A DNA stretch of 64,000 nucleotides from UBA830 sp038146925 (GCA_038146925.1 JAYQSP010000001.1:372001-436000), one strand, 5' to 3'; shown: positions 24,633-35,218, counted from the stretch's first letter. Notes: generated by a model from the letters alone, not told the origin. Translations and numbers: made by a program.

Positions 24633-24659
24633 AAAGGGCGGGTCATGGACCCGCCCTTT
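24633..24659. terminator. Bidirectional terminator between sdhB and the BCCT gene
   Basis: AAAGGGCGGGTC (24633-24644) is perfectly complementary to GACCCGCCCTTT (24648-24659) with a three-base loop. An A-run before it and a T-rich tract after it allow it to work for both converging transcripts. Confidence 0.85.
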
Positions 24660-24681
24660 GTCGTTTCATTCTGCTTTGCTT

Positions 24682-26262
24682 CTATCGGGCCGCCGCAGAA
24701 GTCTCGAGTACGTATTTCCGTTCGTGGCTGAGACCCATATAGAGCGACACGCACATCAGCAGCAGGACGACGGTGAACGGCAGTCCGACCGTGATTGCCG
24801 CAGCCTGCAGCGCGCCTAACGCATCCGCGCCGCCGCCGAACAGCAGCGCGCCGGCAATGATGCCTTCCATGGTCGCCCAGAAGATGCGCTGCGGCACCGG
24901 CGCGTCCACCTTGCCCCCGGCGGTGATGCTGTCGATGACCAGCGATCCCGAATCCGACGATGTGATGAAAAACACCAGGACCAGCACGATCGCGACGAAG
25001 GAGGTGATCTGGGTCAGAGACAGGTTTGCGAGCATCTGAAACATCGCGAGCGAAACTTCGCTGACGCCGTTGGCAAGTTCGCCGACGCCTGCCTCGATCT
25101 GGCCGATGCCGGTGCCGCCGAACGCCGACATCCAAACGATCGTCACGAGCGTCGGCACCAGCAAGACGGCGGTGACGAATTCCCGCACCGTTCGGCCCTT
25201 CGAAATCCGGGCGATGAACATGCCGACGAAGGGCGACCAGGATATCCACCAGGCCCAGTAGAACACGGTCCATCCGTGATAGAACTTCTCGTCTTCCCGG
25301 CCGATCCAGTTGCTCAGCGGAATGATGTGTTCGATATAGGCGACGCCGGTCGTCCAGATACCGGTCAGGATGGCGACGGTCGGGCCGGCAATGATGACGA
25401 ACAGCAGCAGCAGAACCGCCAGCGACATGTTTATGTTGCTCAGCACCTTCACGCCGCCGTCGAGACCGCGAACGACCGAGACGATCGCGATGGCCGTCAC
25501 GCCGATGATGATCGCGACCTGGGTCGCGATTCCGTTATCGATCCCGAACAGGAATTTGAGACCGCTCGCCGCCTGCTGGGCGCCGAAGCCGAGCGATGTG
25601 GCCAGTCCGAAGATGGTCGCCAGCACGGCGACGATATCGATCAGATGACCGGTCCAGCCCCAGGCCCGGTCCTTGATCAGGGGGTAGAAACCCGACCGGA
25701 TGGTCAGCGGCAGGCCCTTGTTGTAGGAAAAGAATGCCAGCGTAAGCCCGACCACCGCGTATATGGCCCAGGGATGCAGGCCCCAGTGAAACATGGTCGC
25801 GCCCATCGCCGCACTGGCGCCGGCGGGCGTTTTGGCTTCGGCATTCAGCGGCGTGCCGTACCAGTCCGTGTAGTATGCCGCCGGTTCGGCCACGCTCCAG
25901 AACATCAGTCCGATGCCCATACCTGCCGCAAACAGCATCGCGAACCAGGACAGGGTCGAAAATTCCGGCTTGGCCTCTTCGCCGCCGATCCGGATTCGCC
26001 CCACCGGCGCGAAGATCAGCACCAGGCAGAACAGGACGAAAATATTGCCGCCCACCATGAACAGCCAGTCGAAATTCGCGATCGACCATCCTTTCGCGCC
26101 GTCGAAGCCGGCTTTCGCCGTATCGGGCGCCATCAGGGTGCCGATGACGAAGACGAGCACCAGGATGCTCGCAATCCAGAACACCGGATTGTGCAGGTCC
26201 ATGCCGAATTTCTGCACATTGTCCTGGCCGACTTCGTAGCTGGTTTCGTATGTATCGGGCAT
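24682..26262 (-). CDS. BCCT-family betaine/carnitine/choline transporter
   Basis: BCCT transporters take up compatible solutes or methylamine-type nutrients using a Na+ or H+ gradient. The 526-residue protein (from the ATG at 26262, preceded by GGGGGGA) has twelve hydrophobic segments and the family hallmark WWISWSPFVGMFIARISKGRT in its central region; GMGIGLMFWSVAEP marks an earlier helix. It lacks a long C-terminal regulatory tail, so osmosensing like BetP's is not indicated. It is convergent with sdhB and divergent from zapE. The substrate cannot be read from the sequence. Confidence 0.93.
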   Translation of the reverse strand: MPDTYETSYEVGQDNVQKFGMDLHNPVFWIASILVLVFVIGTLMAPDTAKAGFDGAKGWSIANFDWLFMVGGNIFVLFCLVLIFAPVGRIRIGGEEAKPEFSTLSWFAMLFAAGMGIGLMFWSVAEPAAYYTDWYGTPLNAEAKTPAGASAAMGATMFHWGLHPWAIYAVVGLTLAFFSYNKGLPLTIRSGFYPLIKDRAWGWTGHLIDIVAVLATIFGLATSLGFGAQQAASGLKFLFGIDNGIATQVAIIIGVTAIAIVSVVRGLDGGVKVLSNINMSLAVLLLLFVIIAGPTVAILTGIWTTGVAYIEHIIPLSNWIGREDEKFYHGWTVFYWAWWISWSPFVGMFIARISKGRTVREFVTAVLLVPTLVTIVWMSAFGGTGIGQIEAGVGELANGVSEVSLAMFQMLANLSLTQITSFVAIVLVLVFFITSSDSGSLVIDSITAGGKVDAPVPQRIFWATMEGIIAGALLFGGGADALGALQAAAITVGLPFTVVLLLMCVSLYMGLSHERKYVLETSAAAR

Positions 26263-26455
26263 TTTTGTTTCCCCCCATTTGTGCATGGCGCGCGAAAACG
26301 CCCCACCCGGCCGACCTGTCAGGTCCGCCGGGCGCGCGCGCAACGTTGATATGTGGATGCCGGCGACCCTAAGCGAACGGGCACGGGATGGCAAATTGCG
26401 CAATTTTTCTTGATTGCAGTCGCGATTCCGCTATCCATGCCGCGCTTTGACTGAC

Positions 26456-27589
26456 ATGTCCGATTCCCATACCGATGACGGTCCGCTGTTTGCCTATCGG
26501 TCGCTGATCGCCGATGGCGAACTGCATGGCGATCCGATCCAGGAGCTTGCGGCGGAGAAGCTGCAGTCGCTGTGGCATGCGCTGCGGAAGTACCAACCCG
26601 CGCGCGGCGGCGGTAGCTGGCGCGAACGGTTCGGACTGACGCGGCGGCCGTCCGAACCGGCGCCGCAGGGGCTGTATCTGTACGGCCCGGTGGGGCGCGG
26701 TAAATCCATGCTGATGAATCTGTTTTACGCCTCGGTGGCTGGCGATCAAAAACGCCGCGTGCATTTCCATGAATTCATGCTCGACATTCACGGCACCATG
26801 CATGACTGGCGACAGAAAGACGGCAAGCTGCAGGATCCGTTGCCTAAAATCGCCGCCGATATCGCCGCCGATACGTGGCTGTTGTGCTTCGACGAATTCC
26901 AGGTCGACAACATCGCCGACGCCATGATCCTCGGCCGCCTGTTCGAGGCCCTGTTCGACGAGGGTGTGGTGGTGGTCGCGACCAGCAACACGCATCCCGA
27001 CAATCTGTATAAGGACGGACTGCAGCGCGACCGGTTCTTGCCGTTTATCGACGTGCTGAAAGGCCGGATCGATATCCTCGAGCTCGAAGCCCAGCGCGAT
27101 TACCGCCGCGACCGGCTGGTCGACATGGGGGTCTATCATACGCCGCTGGGGGCGGAAGCCGATGCCGCGCTGGACGCGGCGTTTGCGGCACTGACCGACG
27201 ACGCACCGGGCGAGGCGGAAGAAGTTCCCGTCATGGGGCGCGTCGTGCCGGTGCCGAAGGCGGCCAAGGGCGTCGCCCGGTTCGAGTTCGCCGATCTCTG
27301 CGAAAAACCCCTCGGCGCGCCGGATTATCTCGCCATCGCGAAGGCCTATCACACGATGATTCTCGCCAACGTGCCGCTGCTGCCGCCCGCCAAGCGCAAC
27401 GAGGCCAAGCGCATGGTCACTCTGATCGACGCGCTGTACGAGGCGAAGGTGAACATGGTCGTCTCGGCGGCGGCGGATCCGGACGCGCTGTGTACCGAGG
27501 GCGATACCGCGGCGGCGTTCGAACGCACGGCCTCGCGGCTGATCGAAATGCAGTCGGAAGAGTATATCCGGGCGCGCGGCGGCGGCTGA
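26456..27589 (+). CDS. zapE: Cell division protein ZapE (AFG1-like ATPase)
   Basis: ZapE is an AAA-type ATPase linked to Z-ring stability and, through its mitochondrial relative AFG1, to membrane-protein turnover. The 377-residue protein has Walker A GPVGRGKSML (about residue 80), Walker B CFDEFQV, and the sensor region ATSNTHPDNLYKDGLQR. The start at 26456 is the ATG; a TTG further upstream (26414) is not preferred. In Alphaproteobacteria zapE commonly sits between sdh and mdh, as here. Confidence 0.94.
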   Translation: MSDSHTDDGPLFAYRSLIADGELHGDPIQELAAEKLQSLWHALRKYQPARGGGSWRERFGLTRRPSEPAPQGLYLYGPVGRGKSMLMNLFYASVAGDQKRRVHFHEFMLDIHGTMHDWRQKDGKLQDPLPKIAADIAADTWLLCFDEFQVDNIADAMILGRLFEALFDEGVVVVATSNTHPDNLYKDGLQRDRFLPFIDVLKGRIDILELEAQRDYRRDRLVDMGVYHTPLGAEADAALDAAFAALTDDAPGEAEEVPVMGRVVPVPKAAKGVARFEFADLCEKPLGAPDYLAIAKAYHTMILANVPLLPPAKRNEAKRMVTLIDALYEAKVNMVVSAAADPDALCTEGDTAAAFERTASRLIEMQSEEYIRARGGG

Positions 27590-27816
27590 CGCGATTCGCC
27601 GGCGGGTGAGAGAACTTCGGTGTTTACCGCGCGCCCGCATTGTCGAAAATGCGGCAGAAGTCCTGTTTTCCGGAATGACGCCGCAGTGTGTTCACACCAT
27701 GAACGGGTTTTGCCGCTTTTCCTTGCCCTGCAAGGTTAACGGCGTTAGAAACCCAGCGTCCCGGCGGTTCTCCGGCGGGCGGCTACATCCTTTTTCATAA
27801 CAGCCCGGAATATTCC

Positions 27817-28791
27817 ATGGCCCGCAATAAAATCGCCCTCGTCGGCGCCGGCAACATTGGCGGCACGCTGGCGCATCTCGCCGGATTGAAAGATCTCGGC
27901 GACGTCGTCCTGTTCGACATCATGAAAGGCACCCCGCAGGGGAAAGCCCTCGATCTGGTCGAATCCTCGCCCGTCGAAGGCTTCGATTCCCGCATGACCG
28001 GTACCAATTCCTACGCCGGCATCAAGGGCGCCGACGTCGTTATCGTCACCGCCGGCATCCCGCGCAAGCCGGGGATGAGCCGCGACGACCTGATCGGCAT
28101 CAATTCCAACGTTATGAAACAGGTCGGCGAAGGCATCAAGAAATATGCGCCCGACGCGTTCGTGATCTGCATCACCAACCCGCTGGACGCCATGGTCTGG
28201 GCGCTGCAGAAACATTCGGGCCTGCCTGCCAAGCGGGTCGTCGGCATGGCCGGCGTGCTCGATAGCGCGCGGTTCCGTTATTTCCTGGCCGAGGAATTCA
28301 ACGTTTCGGTCGAAGATGTGACGGCCTTCGTGCTCGGCGGCCACGGCGATACCATGGTGCCGTCGATCCGCTATTCGACGGTTGCCGGCATTCCGCTGCC
28401 CGATCTGATCAAAATGAAATGGACGACGCAAAAGCGCCTCGACGAAATCGTCCAGCGCACCCGCGACGGCGGCGGCGAGATCGTCGGCCTGCTGGGCAAC
28501 GGCTCGGCATTCTATGCGCCGGCTTCATCCGCCATCGCCATGGCCGAATCCTATCTGAAGGATAAAAAGCGCGTGCTGCCCTGCGCCGCCAAGCTGAACG
28601 GCGAATACGGTGTGAAGGGTCTCTATGTCGGTGTGCCGGTGGTCATCGGTTCGCAGGGCATCGAGCGCATCGTCGAGGTCAAGCTCGACGCGGGCGAGAA
28701 ACGCCAGTTCAACAAGTCGGTCAACGCCGTGCAGGGCCTGGTCGATGTCGTCAAGAAAATGGAACGCGAAGGCGCCAAGAAGGGCAAGTAG
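27817..28791 (+). CDS. mdh: Malate dehydrogenase
   Basis: Mdh oxidises malate to oxaloacetate with NAD+ in the TCA cycle. The 324-residue protein is of the LDH-like type: GAGNIGGTLAHL at the N-terminus, NPLDAMVW around residue 125 and the catalytic histidine in LGGHGDTMVP around residue 177. It opens the mdh-sucCD-sucAB-lpd block. Confidence 0.98.
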   Translation: MARNKIALVGAGNIGGTLAHLAGLKDLGDVVLFDIMKGTPQGKALDLVESSPVEGFDSRMTGTNSYAGIKGADVVIVTAGIPRKPGMSRDDLIGINSNVMKQVGEGIKKYAPDAFVICITNPLDAMVWALQKHSGLPAKRVVGMAGVLDSARFRYFLAEEFNVSVEDVTAFVLGGHGDTMVPSIRYSTVAGIPLPDLIKMKWTTQKRLDEIVQRTRDGGGEIVGLLGNGSAFYAPASSAIAMAESYLKDKKRVLPCAAKLNGEYGVKGLYVGVPVVIGSQGIERIVEVKLDAGEKRQFNKSVNAVQGLVDVVKKMEREGAKKGK

Positions 28792-28799
28792 CCCTTTTT
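28780..28799 (+). terminator. Short hairpin with T-tail after mdh
   Basis: AAGGGC and GCCCTT form a six-base-pair stem spanning the mdh stop codon, followed by TTTT. It could partly separate mdh from sucC expression. Confidence 0.45.
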
Positions 28800-28917
28800 C
28801 GTGCCATGTCGGCGCCGGCAGCGCCGGAGCGAGTCTGACCTCCGGGTTTATGGTTAATAATCGCTTAACAATGCGCGTTTACGTTTTGGCAATGCCGCAG
28901 GAGCATACGGACAGGAT

Positions 28918-30114
28918 ATGAATATTCACGAATATCAGGCGAAGCAGCTGCTCGCCAAGTACGGCGTCGCCGTGCCAAAGGGCGGCGTGGCCTATACCGC
29001 CGACGAGGCGGTCAAGGTCGCCGAGGATCTTGGCGGGCCGGTCTGGGTCGTCAAGTCGCAGATTCATGCGGGTGGCCGCGGCGCCGGGCGGTTCAAGGAC
29101 GACGACAGCGACAAGGGCGGCGTCCGCGTCGTCAAGTCGGTCGACGAGGTTCGCGAAAACGTCGCCGGCATGCTTCACAAGATTCTGGTCACCAAGCAGA
29201 CCGGCGAAGAGGGCAAGGAAGTCAAACGCGTCTATATCGAGGAAGGCTGCGACATTGCCCGCGAACTGTATCTCGGCATCCTGATCGACCGGGCGACCAG
29301 CCGGGTCACCATCATGGCGTCCACCGAGGGCGGCATGGAAATCGAGGAAGTCGCCGAGGCGACGCCGGAAAAAATCCTGCGGATCGATATCGACCCCGCG
29401 ACCGGCATCCAGCCGTTTCACACGCGGCAGATCGCGTTCGGTCTCGGACTCGAAGGCGACCAGATCAAGGCGGCGTCAAGATTCCTGCTGGCGATGTACG
29501 AAGCCTTCACCGAACTCGACGCCTCCATCGTCGAGATCAATCCGCTGGTGGTCACCGGTTCGGGCGACGTCATCGCGCTAGATGCCAAGATGAATTTCGA
29601 CGACAACGCGCTGTTCCGGCACAAGGACGTTGCCGAGCTGCGCGACGAGGACGAAGAAGACCCCACCGAGTTGGAGGCCGCGAAGCACGACCTCAACTAC
29701 ATCACGCTCGACGGCAGCATCGGCTGCATGGTCAACGGCGCCGGTCTCGCCATGGCCACCATGGATATCATCAAGCTGTATGGCGGCTCGCCGGCCAACT
29801 TTCTTGACGTCGGCGGCGGCGCGACCAAGGAACGGGTGACGACGGCGTTCAAACTGATCCTGTCGGACCCCAACGTCGAATCCATCCTGGTGAATATTTT
29901 CGGCGGCATCATGCGCTGCGACGTCATCGCCGAGGGCGTGGTCGCGGCCGCGCGCGAGGTCAGCCTCGACGTGCCGCTGGTGGTCCGGCTCGCCGGTACC
30001 AACGTGGAACTGGGCAAGAAAATTCTCGAAGACTCCGGTCTGCCGATCGTTTCGGCGGACAATCTGGCGGATGCCGCCGAAAAGGTTGTCAAAGTAACGC
30101 AGGAGGCAGCCTGA
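28918..30114 (+). CDS. sucC: Succinate-CoA ligase subunit beta
   Basis: SucC, with SucD, converts succinyl-CoA to succinate while making ATP or GTP. The 398-residue protein has an ATP-grasp fold, beginning MNIHEYQAKQLLAKYGV, with GGRGAGRFKDD in the nucleotide-binding region and NIFGGIMRCD in the C-terminal CoA-ligase domain. The start is 126 bases after mdh, and the last base is shared with the sucD start (TGATG). Confidence 0.98.
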   Translation: MNIHEYQAKQLLAKYGVAVPKGGVAYTADEAVKVAEDLGGPVWVVKSQIHAGGRGAGRFKDDDSDKGGVRVVKSVDEVRENVAGMLHKILVTKQTGEEGKEVKRVYIEEGCDIARELYLGILIDRATSRVTIMASTEGGMEIEEVAEATPEKILRIDIDPATGIQPFHTRQIAFGLGLEGDQIKAASRFLLAMYEAFTELDASIVEINPLVVTGSGDVIALDAKMNFDDNALFRHKDVAELRDEDEEDPTELEAAKHDLNYITLDGSIGCMVNGAGLAMATMDIIKLYGGSPANFLDVGGGATKERVTTAFKLILSDPNVESILVNIFGGIMRCDVIAEGVVAAAREVSLDVPLVVRLAGTNVELGKKILEDSGLPIVSADNLADAAEKVVKVTQEAA

Positions 30115-30989
30115 TGTCGGTGCTGGTCGGAAAAGACACGAAAGTTATCTGCCAGGGTTTCACCGGCGCGCAGGGAACCTTCCATTCGGAACAGGCGATC
30201 GCCTATGGCACCAACATGGTCGGCGGCGTGACGCCGGGCAAGGGCGGGACCACGCATCTGGATCTGCCGGTATTCGACACCGTCGCCGACGCGGTCGAAA
30301 AGACGGGCGCGAACGCGTCCGTCATTTACGTTCCGCCGCCCTTTGCGGCCGATGCCATCCTGGAAGCGATCGACGCGGAAATTCCGCTGGCGGTCTGCAT
30401 CACCGAGGGCATTCCCGTGATCGACATGGTGCGCGTCAAGCGCGCGCTGGCAAATTCGAACACGCGTCTGATCGGGCCGAACTGCCCCGGCATCATCACG
30501 CCCGACGAATGCAAAATCGGCATCATGCCGGGCCACATTCACCAGCGCGGCAGGATCGGTATCGTCTCGCGCTCGGGCACGCTGACCTACGAAGCGGTCG
30601 CGCAGACGACCGCTGCCGGTCTCGGCCAGACGACGTGCATCGGCATCGGCGGCGATCCGGTGAACGGCACGAACTTCGTCGACTGCATAGACATGTTCCT
30701 CGGCGACGACGAGACCGAAGGCATCGTCATGATCGGCGAAATCGGCGGCTCCGCGGAAGAGGACGCGGCCGATTTCATCAGGCAGTCGAAGACCAAAAAA
30801 CCCGTTGTCGGATTTATCGCCGGTGTGACCGCGCCCCCCGGGCGACGCATGGGTCATGCCGGGGCGATTATTTCTGGCGGCAAGGGCGGCGCCGACGACA
30901 AGATCGACGCCATGAAAAGCGCAGGGATCAAAGTATCCGATTCGCCCGCCGGTATCGGCGACGCGATGGTGGAGGCGATGAAGGGATAG
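30114..30989 (+). CDS. sucD: Succinate-CoA ligase subunit alpha
   Basis: SucD binds CoA and carries the phosphorylated active-site histidine, visible in RRMGHAGAIISGG at about residue 245. The 291-residue protein begins with the CoA-binding fold (CQGFTGAQGTFHSEQAI). It is translationally coupled to sucC through an overlapping TGATG. Confidence 0.98.
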   Translation: MSVLVGKDTKVICQGFTGAQGTFHSEQAIAYGTNMVGGVTPGKGGTTHLDLPVFDTVADAVEKTGANASVIYVPPPFAADAILEAIDAEIPLAVCITEGIPVIDMVRVKRALANSNTRLIGPNCPGIITPDECKIGIMPGHIHQRGRIGIVSRSGTLTYEAVAQTTAAGLGQTTCIGIGGDPVNGTNFVDCIDMFLGDDETEGIVMIGEIGGSAEEDAADFIRQSKTKKPVVGFIAGVTAPPGRRMGHAGAIISGGKGGADDKIDAMKSAGIKVSDSPAGIGDAMVEAMKG

Positions 30990-31064
30990 GACGGGGCTGA
31001 CCGCGCCGGCGTTTTCCGGCGAAGTAGCATTGAAAGGGGCGGTGAAGACACCGCCGCAGACGTC

Positions 31065-33935
31065 ATGACCGGACCGTTAGAACGGACATCTTTCCTGACC
31101 AGCGCGAACAGCACGTTCGTCGCTGAACTCTATGCGCGCTATCTCGAAAAACCGGCGACCGTGGATTCCGAATGGGCGGCGTTCTTCGATGAGCTGAAGG
31201 ACGACGCGCCCGATATCCTGAAGGATCTCGTGGGCGCCAGTTGGTCGCCGCGCGAAACCGCTGTGATCGGAACCGAGACCGCGGCGGAAGTTCTGAGCAC
31301 CAACGGCGCGACGGCGCCGGGCAGCGACGGCGCGAACCTGTCCGACGTCACCCGGGATTCCATCCAGGCGCTGATGATCATCCGCTCGCACCGCGTGCGC
31401 GGGCATCTGTATGCCGAGCTCGACCCGCTGGGGCTCGAACAGCCGCTCAGCCATACCGAGCTCGATCCCGAATCCTACGGGTTTTCGGAATCCGATTACG
31501 ACCGCGAAATCTACATCCACGACCGTCTCGGCCTCGGAGAGAAGGCGCCGTTGCGCGACATCGTCGAACGCGTCCGCGCGACCTATTGCGGCCATATCGG
31601 CGTCGAGTACATGCATATCACCTCAACCGACGAAAAGGTGTGGATCCAGGACCGGATCGAGGCGATCGGCAACCAGACGGACTTCACCGACATCGGCAAG
31701 GTGACGATCCTCGAACGTCTGACCGAGGCGGAACAGTTCGAGCAGTTCCTCCATGTCAAACATACCGGCACCAAGCGGTTCGGCCTCGACGGCGGCGAGT
31801 CGCTGGTGCCGGCGCTGGAACAGGTGCTGAAACGCGGCAGCCAGCTCGGCGTCGAAGAGGTCGTGATCGGGATGCCGCATCGCGGCCGGCTGAACGTACT
31901 TGCCAACGTCATGAACAAGCCGTTCTCGGCCATCTTTTCCGAATTCCAGGGTACGGCGGCGACGCCGGAAGACGTTCAGGGGTCGGGCGACGTCAAATAC
32001 CATCTCGGCACTTCCGCCGACCGAGAATTCGACGGCAAGCAGGTGCACCTGTCGCTGGCCGCCAACCCGTCGCATCTGGAAGCGGTCGATCCCGTCGTGG
32101 TAGGCAAGGTGCGCGCCAAACAGCGCCAGCGCGGCGACAAGGAACGTCGCAAGGTGCTCGGCCTGCTGATGCATGGCGACGCCGCGTTCGGTGGTCAGGG
32201 TATCGTCGCCGAAACGTTCGGCCTGTCGGACATCAAGGGCTACCGGACGGGAGGCACGATCCATGTGGTGGTCAACAACCAGATTGGCTTCACCACCAAT
32301 CCGGCGGCGACGCGCACGTCCCGATATCCGACGGAAATCGCCAAGATGGCGCAGGCGCCGATCTTTCACGTCAACGGCGACGACGTCGAGGCGGTCATTC
32401 ACGTGTCGCGCATTGCCGCCGAATTCCGCCACGAATTCCGCAAGGACGTGGTCATCGACATGTGGTGCTACCGCAGGTTCGGCCATAACGAAGGCGACGA
32501 GCCGGCGTTCACGCAGCCCAAAATGTACCGTGCCATCGCGGATCATCCGACGGTGCGCGAAATCTACGCCAACCAGCTGATCGCCGAAGGCGTGGTGACC
32601 GAGGAACAGGTCGCAGAGATTCAGGACAACGTCCGTACCCGTCTGGAAGCGGATTTCGAGGCGTCGAAATCCTACAAGCCGAACAAGGCGGACTGGCTGG
32701 AAGGAAAGTGGCAGGGTCTGACCACCGCGCCGTCGATGGAGGAACGCAAGGGCAAGACCGATGTATCGATGGACCTGCTGAAGGAAGTCGGCGCCGCGAT
32801 CTCGACCGTGCCAGAGGATTTCAATCTCAACAGCAAGCTGCGGCGGTTTTTCGACAACCGGAGGAAGACTCTCGAAGCCGGTGAGGGCATCGATTGGGCG
32901 ACCGGCGAATCGTTGGCGTTCGGCACGCTGCTGACCGAGGGACATCTGGTCCGGCTCAGCGGGCAGGACGTCGCGCGCGGCACGTTCTCGCAGCGCCACG
33001 TCGTGGTTACCGATCAGGAAACGGAAGAACCCTTCATACCGCTGGAACAGATCCGGCCCGGCGAGCAGGCGAAATTCATCGCCCGCAATTCGACCCTGTC
33101 GGAAGCCGCCGTGCTCGGCTTCGAATACGGCCTGTCGCTGGCCGATCCGGACGTGCTGGTGATGTGGGAAGCGCAGTTCGGCGATTTTGCCAACGGTGCG
33201 CAGTTCATTTTCGACCAGTTCATATCGTCTGCCGAATCGAAATGGTTGCGCATGTCGGGACTGGTCATGCTGCTGCCGCACGGTTTCGAGGGGCAGGGGC
33301 CGGAACATTCGTCCGCCCGGCTTGAACGCTATCTGCAGCTTTGCGCGGAAGACAACTGGCAGGTCTGCAACATCACGACGCCGGCCAATTATTTTCATGC
33401 ATTGCGCCGTCAGATCCGGCGCGATTTCCGCAAACCGCTGGTCATTATGACGCCGAAATCGCTGCTGCGGCACAAGCAGGCGGTCTCGACGCTGGAGGAA
33501 TTCGGCCCCGGCACGTCGTTCAACCGCGTGCTGCCCGAAACCGGCAATCTGGTGGCGCGCACCAAAGTCAGGCGCGTCGTTCTGTGCAGCGGCAAGGTCT
33601 ATTACGATCTGCTCGCCGCCCGCGAAGAGATGAATATTTCGAACGTCGCGCTGATCCGGATGGAACAGCTTTATCCGTTCCCCAGCGTGTCGCTGTCCAA
33701 GGAACTGAAAAAATATCCCAATGCCGACGTCGTCTGGTGTCAGGAAGAGCCGAAGAACATGGGTGCCTGGACCTATCTCGACCGACGTCTCGAGGAACTG
33801 CTCGGCAATGTCGATATCAAGGCCGAACGGCCGGTCTATGCCGGCCGGCCCGAAGCGTCGTCGCCGGCCACGGGCTCGTTCGGCAAACATACAAAGGAAC
33901 AGCAGGCGCTGGTCGAAGACGCCCTGACCGTCTGA
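31065..33935 (+). CDS. sucA: 2-oxoglutarate dehydrogenase E1 component
   Basis: SucA is the thiamine-diphosphate enzyme that decarboxylates 2-oxoglutarate and transfers the succinyl group to SucB. The 956-residue protein has the N-terminal SucB-binding segment (SFLTSANSTFVAELY), the catalytic core (GMPHRGRLNVLANV), the ThDP-binding region with HGDAAF and NNQIGFTT, and the C-terminal transketolase-like part ending at the LVEDAL tail. It starts 75 bases after sucD. Confidence 0.98.
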   Translation: MTGPLERTSFLTSANSTFVAELYARYLEKPATVDSEWAAFFDELKDDAPDILKDLVGASWSPRETAVIGTETAAEVLSTNGATAPGSDGANLSDVTRDSIQALMIIRSHRVRGHLYAELDPLGLEQPLSHTELDPESYGFSESDYDREIYIHDRLGLGEKAPLRDIVERVRATYCGHIGVEYMHITSTDEKVWIQDRIEAIGNQTDFTDIGKVTILERLTEAEQFEQFLHVKHTGTKRFGLDGGESLVPALEQVLKRGSQLGVEEVVIGMPHRGRLNVLANVMNKPFSAIFSEFQGTAATPEDVQGSGDVKYHLGTSADREFDGKQVHLSLAANPSHLEAVDPVVVGKVRAKQRQRGDKERRKVLGLLMHGDAAFGGQGIVAETFGLSDIKGYRTGGTIHVVVNNQIGFTTNPAATRTSRYPTEIAKMAQAPIFHVNGDDVEAVIHVSRIAAEFRHEFRKDVVIDMWCYRRFGHNEGDEPAFTQPKMYRAIADHPTVREIYANQLIAEGVVTEEQVAEIQDNVRTRLEADFEASKSYKPNKADWLEGKWQGLTTAPSMEERKGKTDVSMDLLKEVGAAISTVPEDFNLNSKLRRFFDNRRKTLEAGEGIDWATGESLAFGTLLTEGHLVRLSGQDVARGTFSQRHVVVTDQETEEPFIPLEQIRPGEQAKFIARNSTLSEAAVLGFEYGLSLADPDVLVMWEAQFGDFANGAQFIFDQFISSAESKWLRMSGLVMLLPHGFEGQGPEHSSARLERYLQLCAEDNWQVCNITTPANYFHALRRQIRRDFRKPLVIMTPKSLLRHKQAVSTLEEFGPGTSFNRVLPETGNLVARTKVRRVVLCSGKVYYDLLAAREEMNISNVALIRMEQLYPFPSVSLSKELKKYPNADVVWCQEEPKNMGAWTYLDRRLEELLGNVDIKAERPVYAGRPEASSPATGSFGKHTKEQQALVEDALTV

Positions 33936-33970
33936 CCACACCATCATTCCGCTCCGGGAGCACAACGCAC

Positions 33971-35218
33971 ATGGCTACTGAAATCACCGTTCCGACGCTC
34001 GGCGAATCCGTCACCGAGGCTACAGTTGCAAAATGGTTCAAGGCGGAGGGCGACGCCGTCGCCGTGGACGAGCCTATCCTCGAGCTTGAAACCGACAAGG
34101 TGACGCTGGAAGTCAATGCGTCCGCCGCCGGCACGCTGAGCGAGATCACCGCCAAGGAAGGCGACAATGTCGAAGTCGGCGCCTTGCTGGGCATGATCGG
34201 CGAAGTCGGCGCCGCTCCGGCGAAGAAGGCCGAAGAAAAACCGGCTGCAGCGCCGGCAAAGGCGGAGAAAGCGGAACCGGCCCCCGAACCGGCCGCGGCG
34301 GAAGACGACAGCGACAAGCTGTCGCCCGCGGTACGCAAACTGGTTGACGAGAACGATCTCGATCCGTCGCAGATTACCGGCACCGGCAAGGACGGCCGCC
34401 TGACCAAGGGCGACGTGCTGCTGTTCATGAAGGACGGCGGCGGCGCGAAGGCGGCAGAGGCGAAACCGGCGCCCGCGCCCGCGAAACCGGCCGCACCGTC
34501 GGAACCCCGCGCCGAGGATCCGCGCGAGGAACGGGTGAAAATGACCCGCCTGCGTCAGCGTATCGCCGAACGCCTGAAAGAGGCCCAGAACACGGCGGCG
34601 ATGCTGACCACGTTCAACGAAATCGACATGACCAACGTCATGGCTGCCCGTAAGAAATTCCAGGACGATTTCGAAAAACGCCACGGCTGCCGCCTCGGAT
34701 TCATGTCGTTTTTCGTCAAGGCCTGCATCGTCGCGCTGAAGGAACTGCCCGCGGTCAACGCGGAAATCGACGGCGACGAGCTGATCTACAAGAACTATTA
34801 CGACATCGGCGTGGCGGTCGGTACCGAACAGGGTCTGGTGGTGCCGGTGCTGCGCGACGCCGACAAGAAGTCGTTCGCCGAAGTCGAGAAGGGCATCACC
34901 GATCTCGGCTTCCGGGCGCGCGACGGTAAGCTCGGCATGGACGAACTGACCGGCGGCACGTTCACCATCACCAATGGCGGCGTCTACGGTTCGCTGATGT
35001 CCACGCCGATCATCAATCCGCCGCAATCCGGCATCCTCGGCATGCACAAGATCGACCGCCGCCCTGTCGCAGTCGGCGATTCCATCGAAATCCGTCCGAT
35101 GATGTACGTGGCGCTGTCCTACGATCACCGCATTATCGATGGGCGCGAAGCGGTGACGTTTCTCGTCCGCGTAAAGGAATGCATCGAGGATCCTGAGCGT
35201 ATCCTCCTGGCTGTTTAG
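33971..35218 (+). CDS. sucB: 2-oxoglutarate dehydrogenase E2, dihydrolipoamide succinyltransferase
   Basis: SucB forms the core of the 2-oxoglutarate dehydrogenase complex. The 415-residue protein has one lipoyl domain with the modified lysine in ETDKVTLEV (residue about 43), an Ala/Pro-rich linker, an E3-binding domain (SPAVRKLVDEN, then GTGKDGRLTKGDV) and the catalytic domain ending with the acetyltransferase motif SYDHRIIDGREAV. The ATG at 33971 follows a GGGAGCACAA leader. The stop abuts the lpd leader. Confidence 0.98.
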   Translation: MATEITVPTLGESVTEATVAKWFKAEGDAVAVDEPILELETDKVTLEVNASAAGTLSEITAKEGDNVEVGALLGMIGEVGAAPAKKAEEKPAAAPAKAEKAEPAPEPAAAEDDSDKLSPAVRKLVDENDLDPSQITGTGKDGRLTKGDVLLFMKDGGGAKAAEAKPAPAPAKPAAPSEPRAEDPREERVKMTRLRQRIAERLKEAQNTAAMLTTFNEIDMTNVMAARKKFQDDFEKRHGCRLGFMSFFVKACIVALKELPAVNAEIDGDELIYKNYYDIGVAVGTEQGLVVPVLRDADKKSFAEVEKGITDLGFRARDGKLGMDELTGGTFTITNGGVYGSLMSTPIINPPQSGILGMHKIDRRPVAVGDSIEIRPMMYVALSYDHRIIDGREAVTFLVRVKECIEDPERILLAV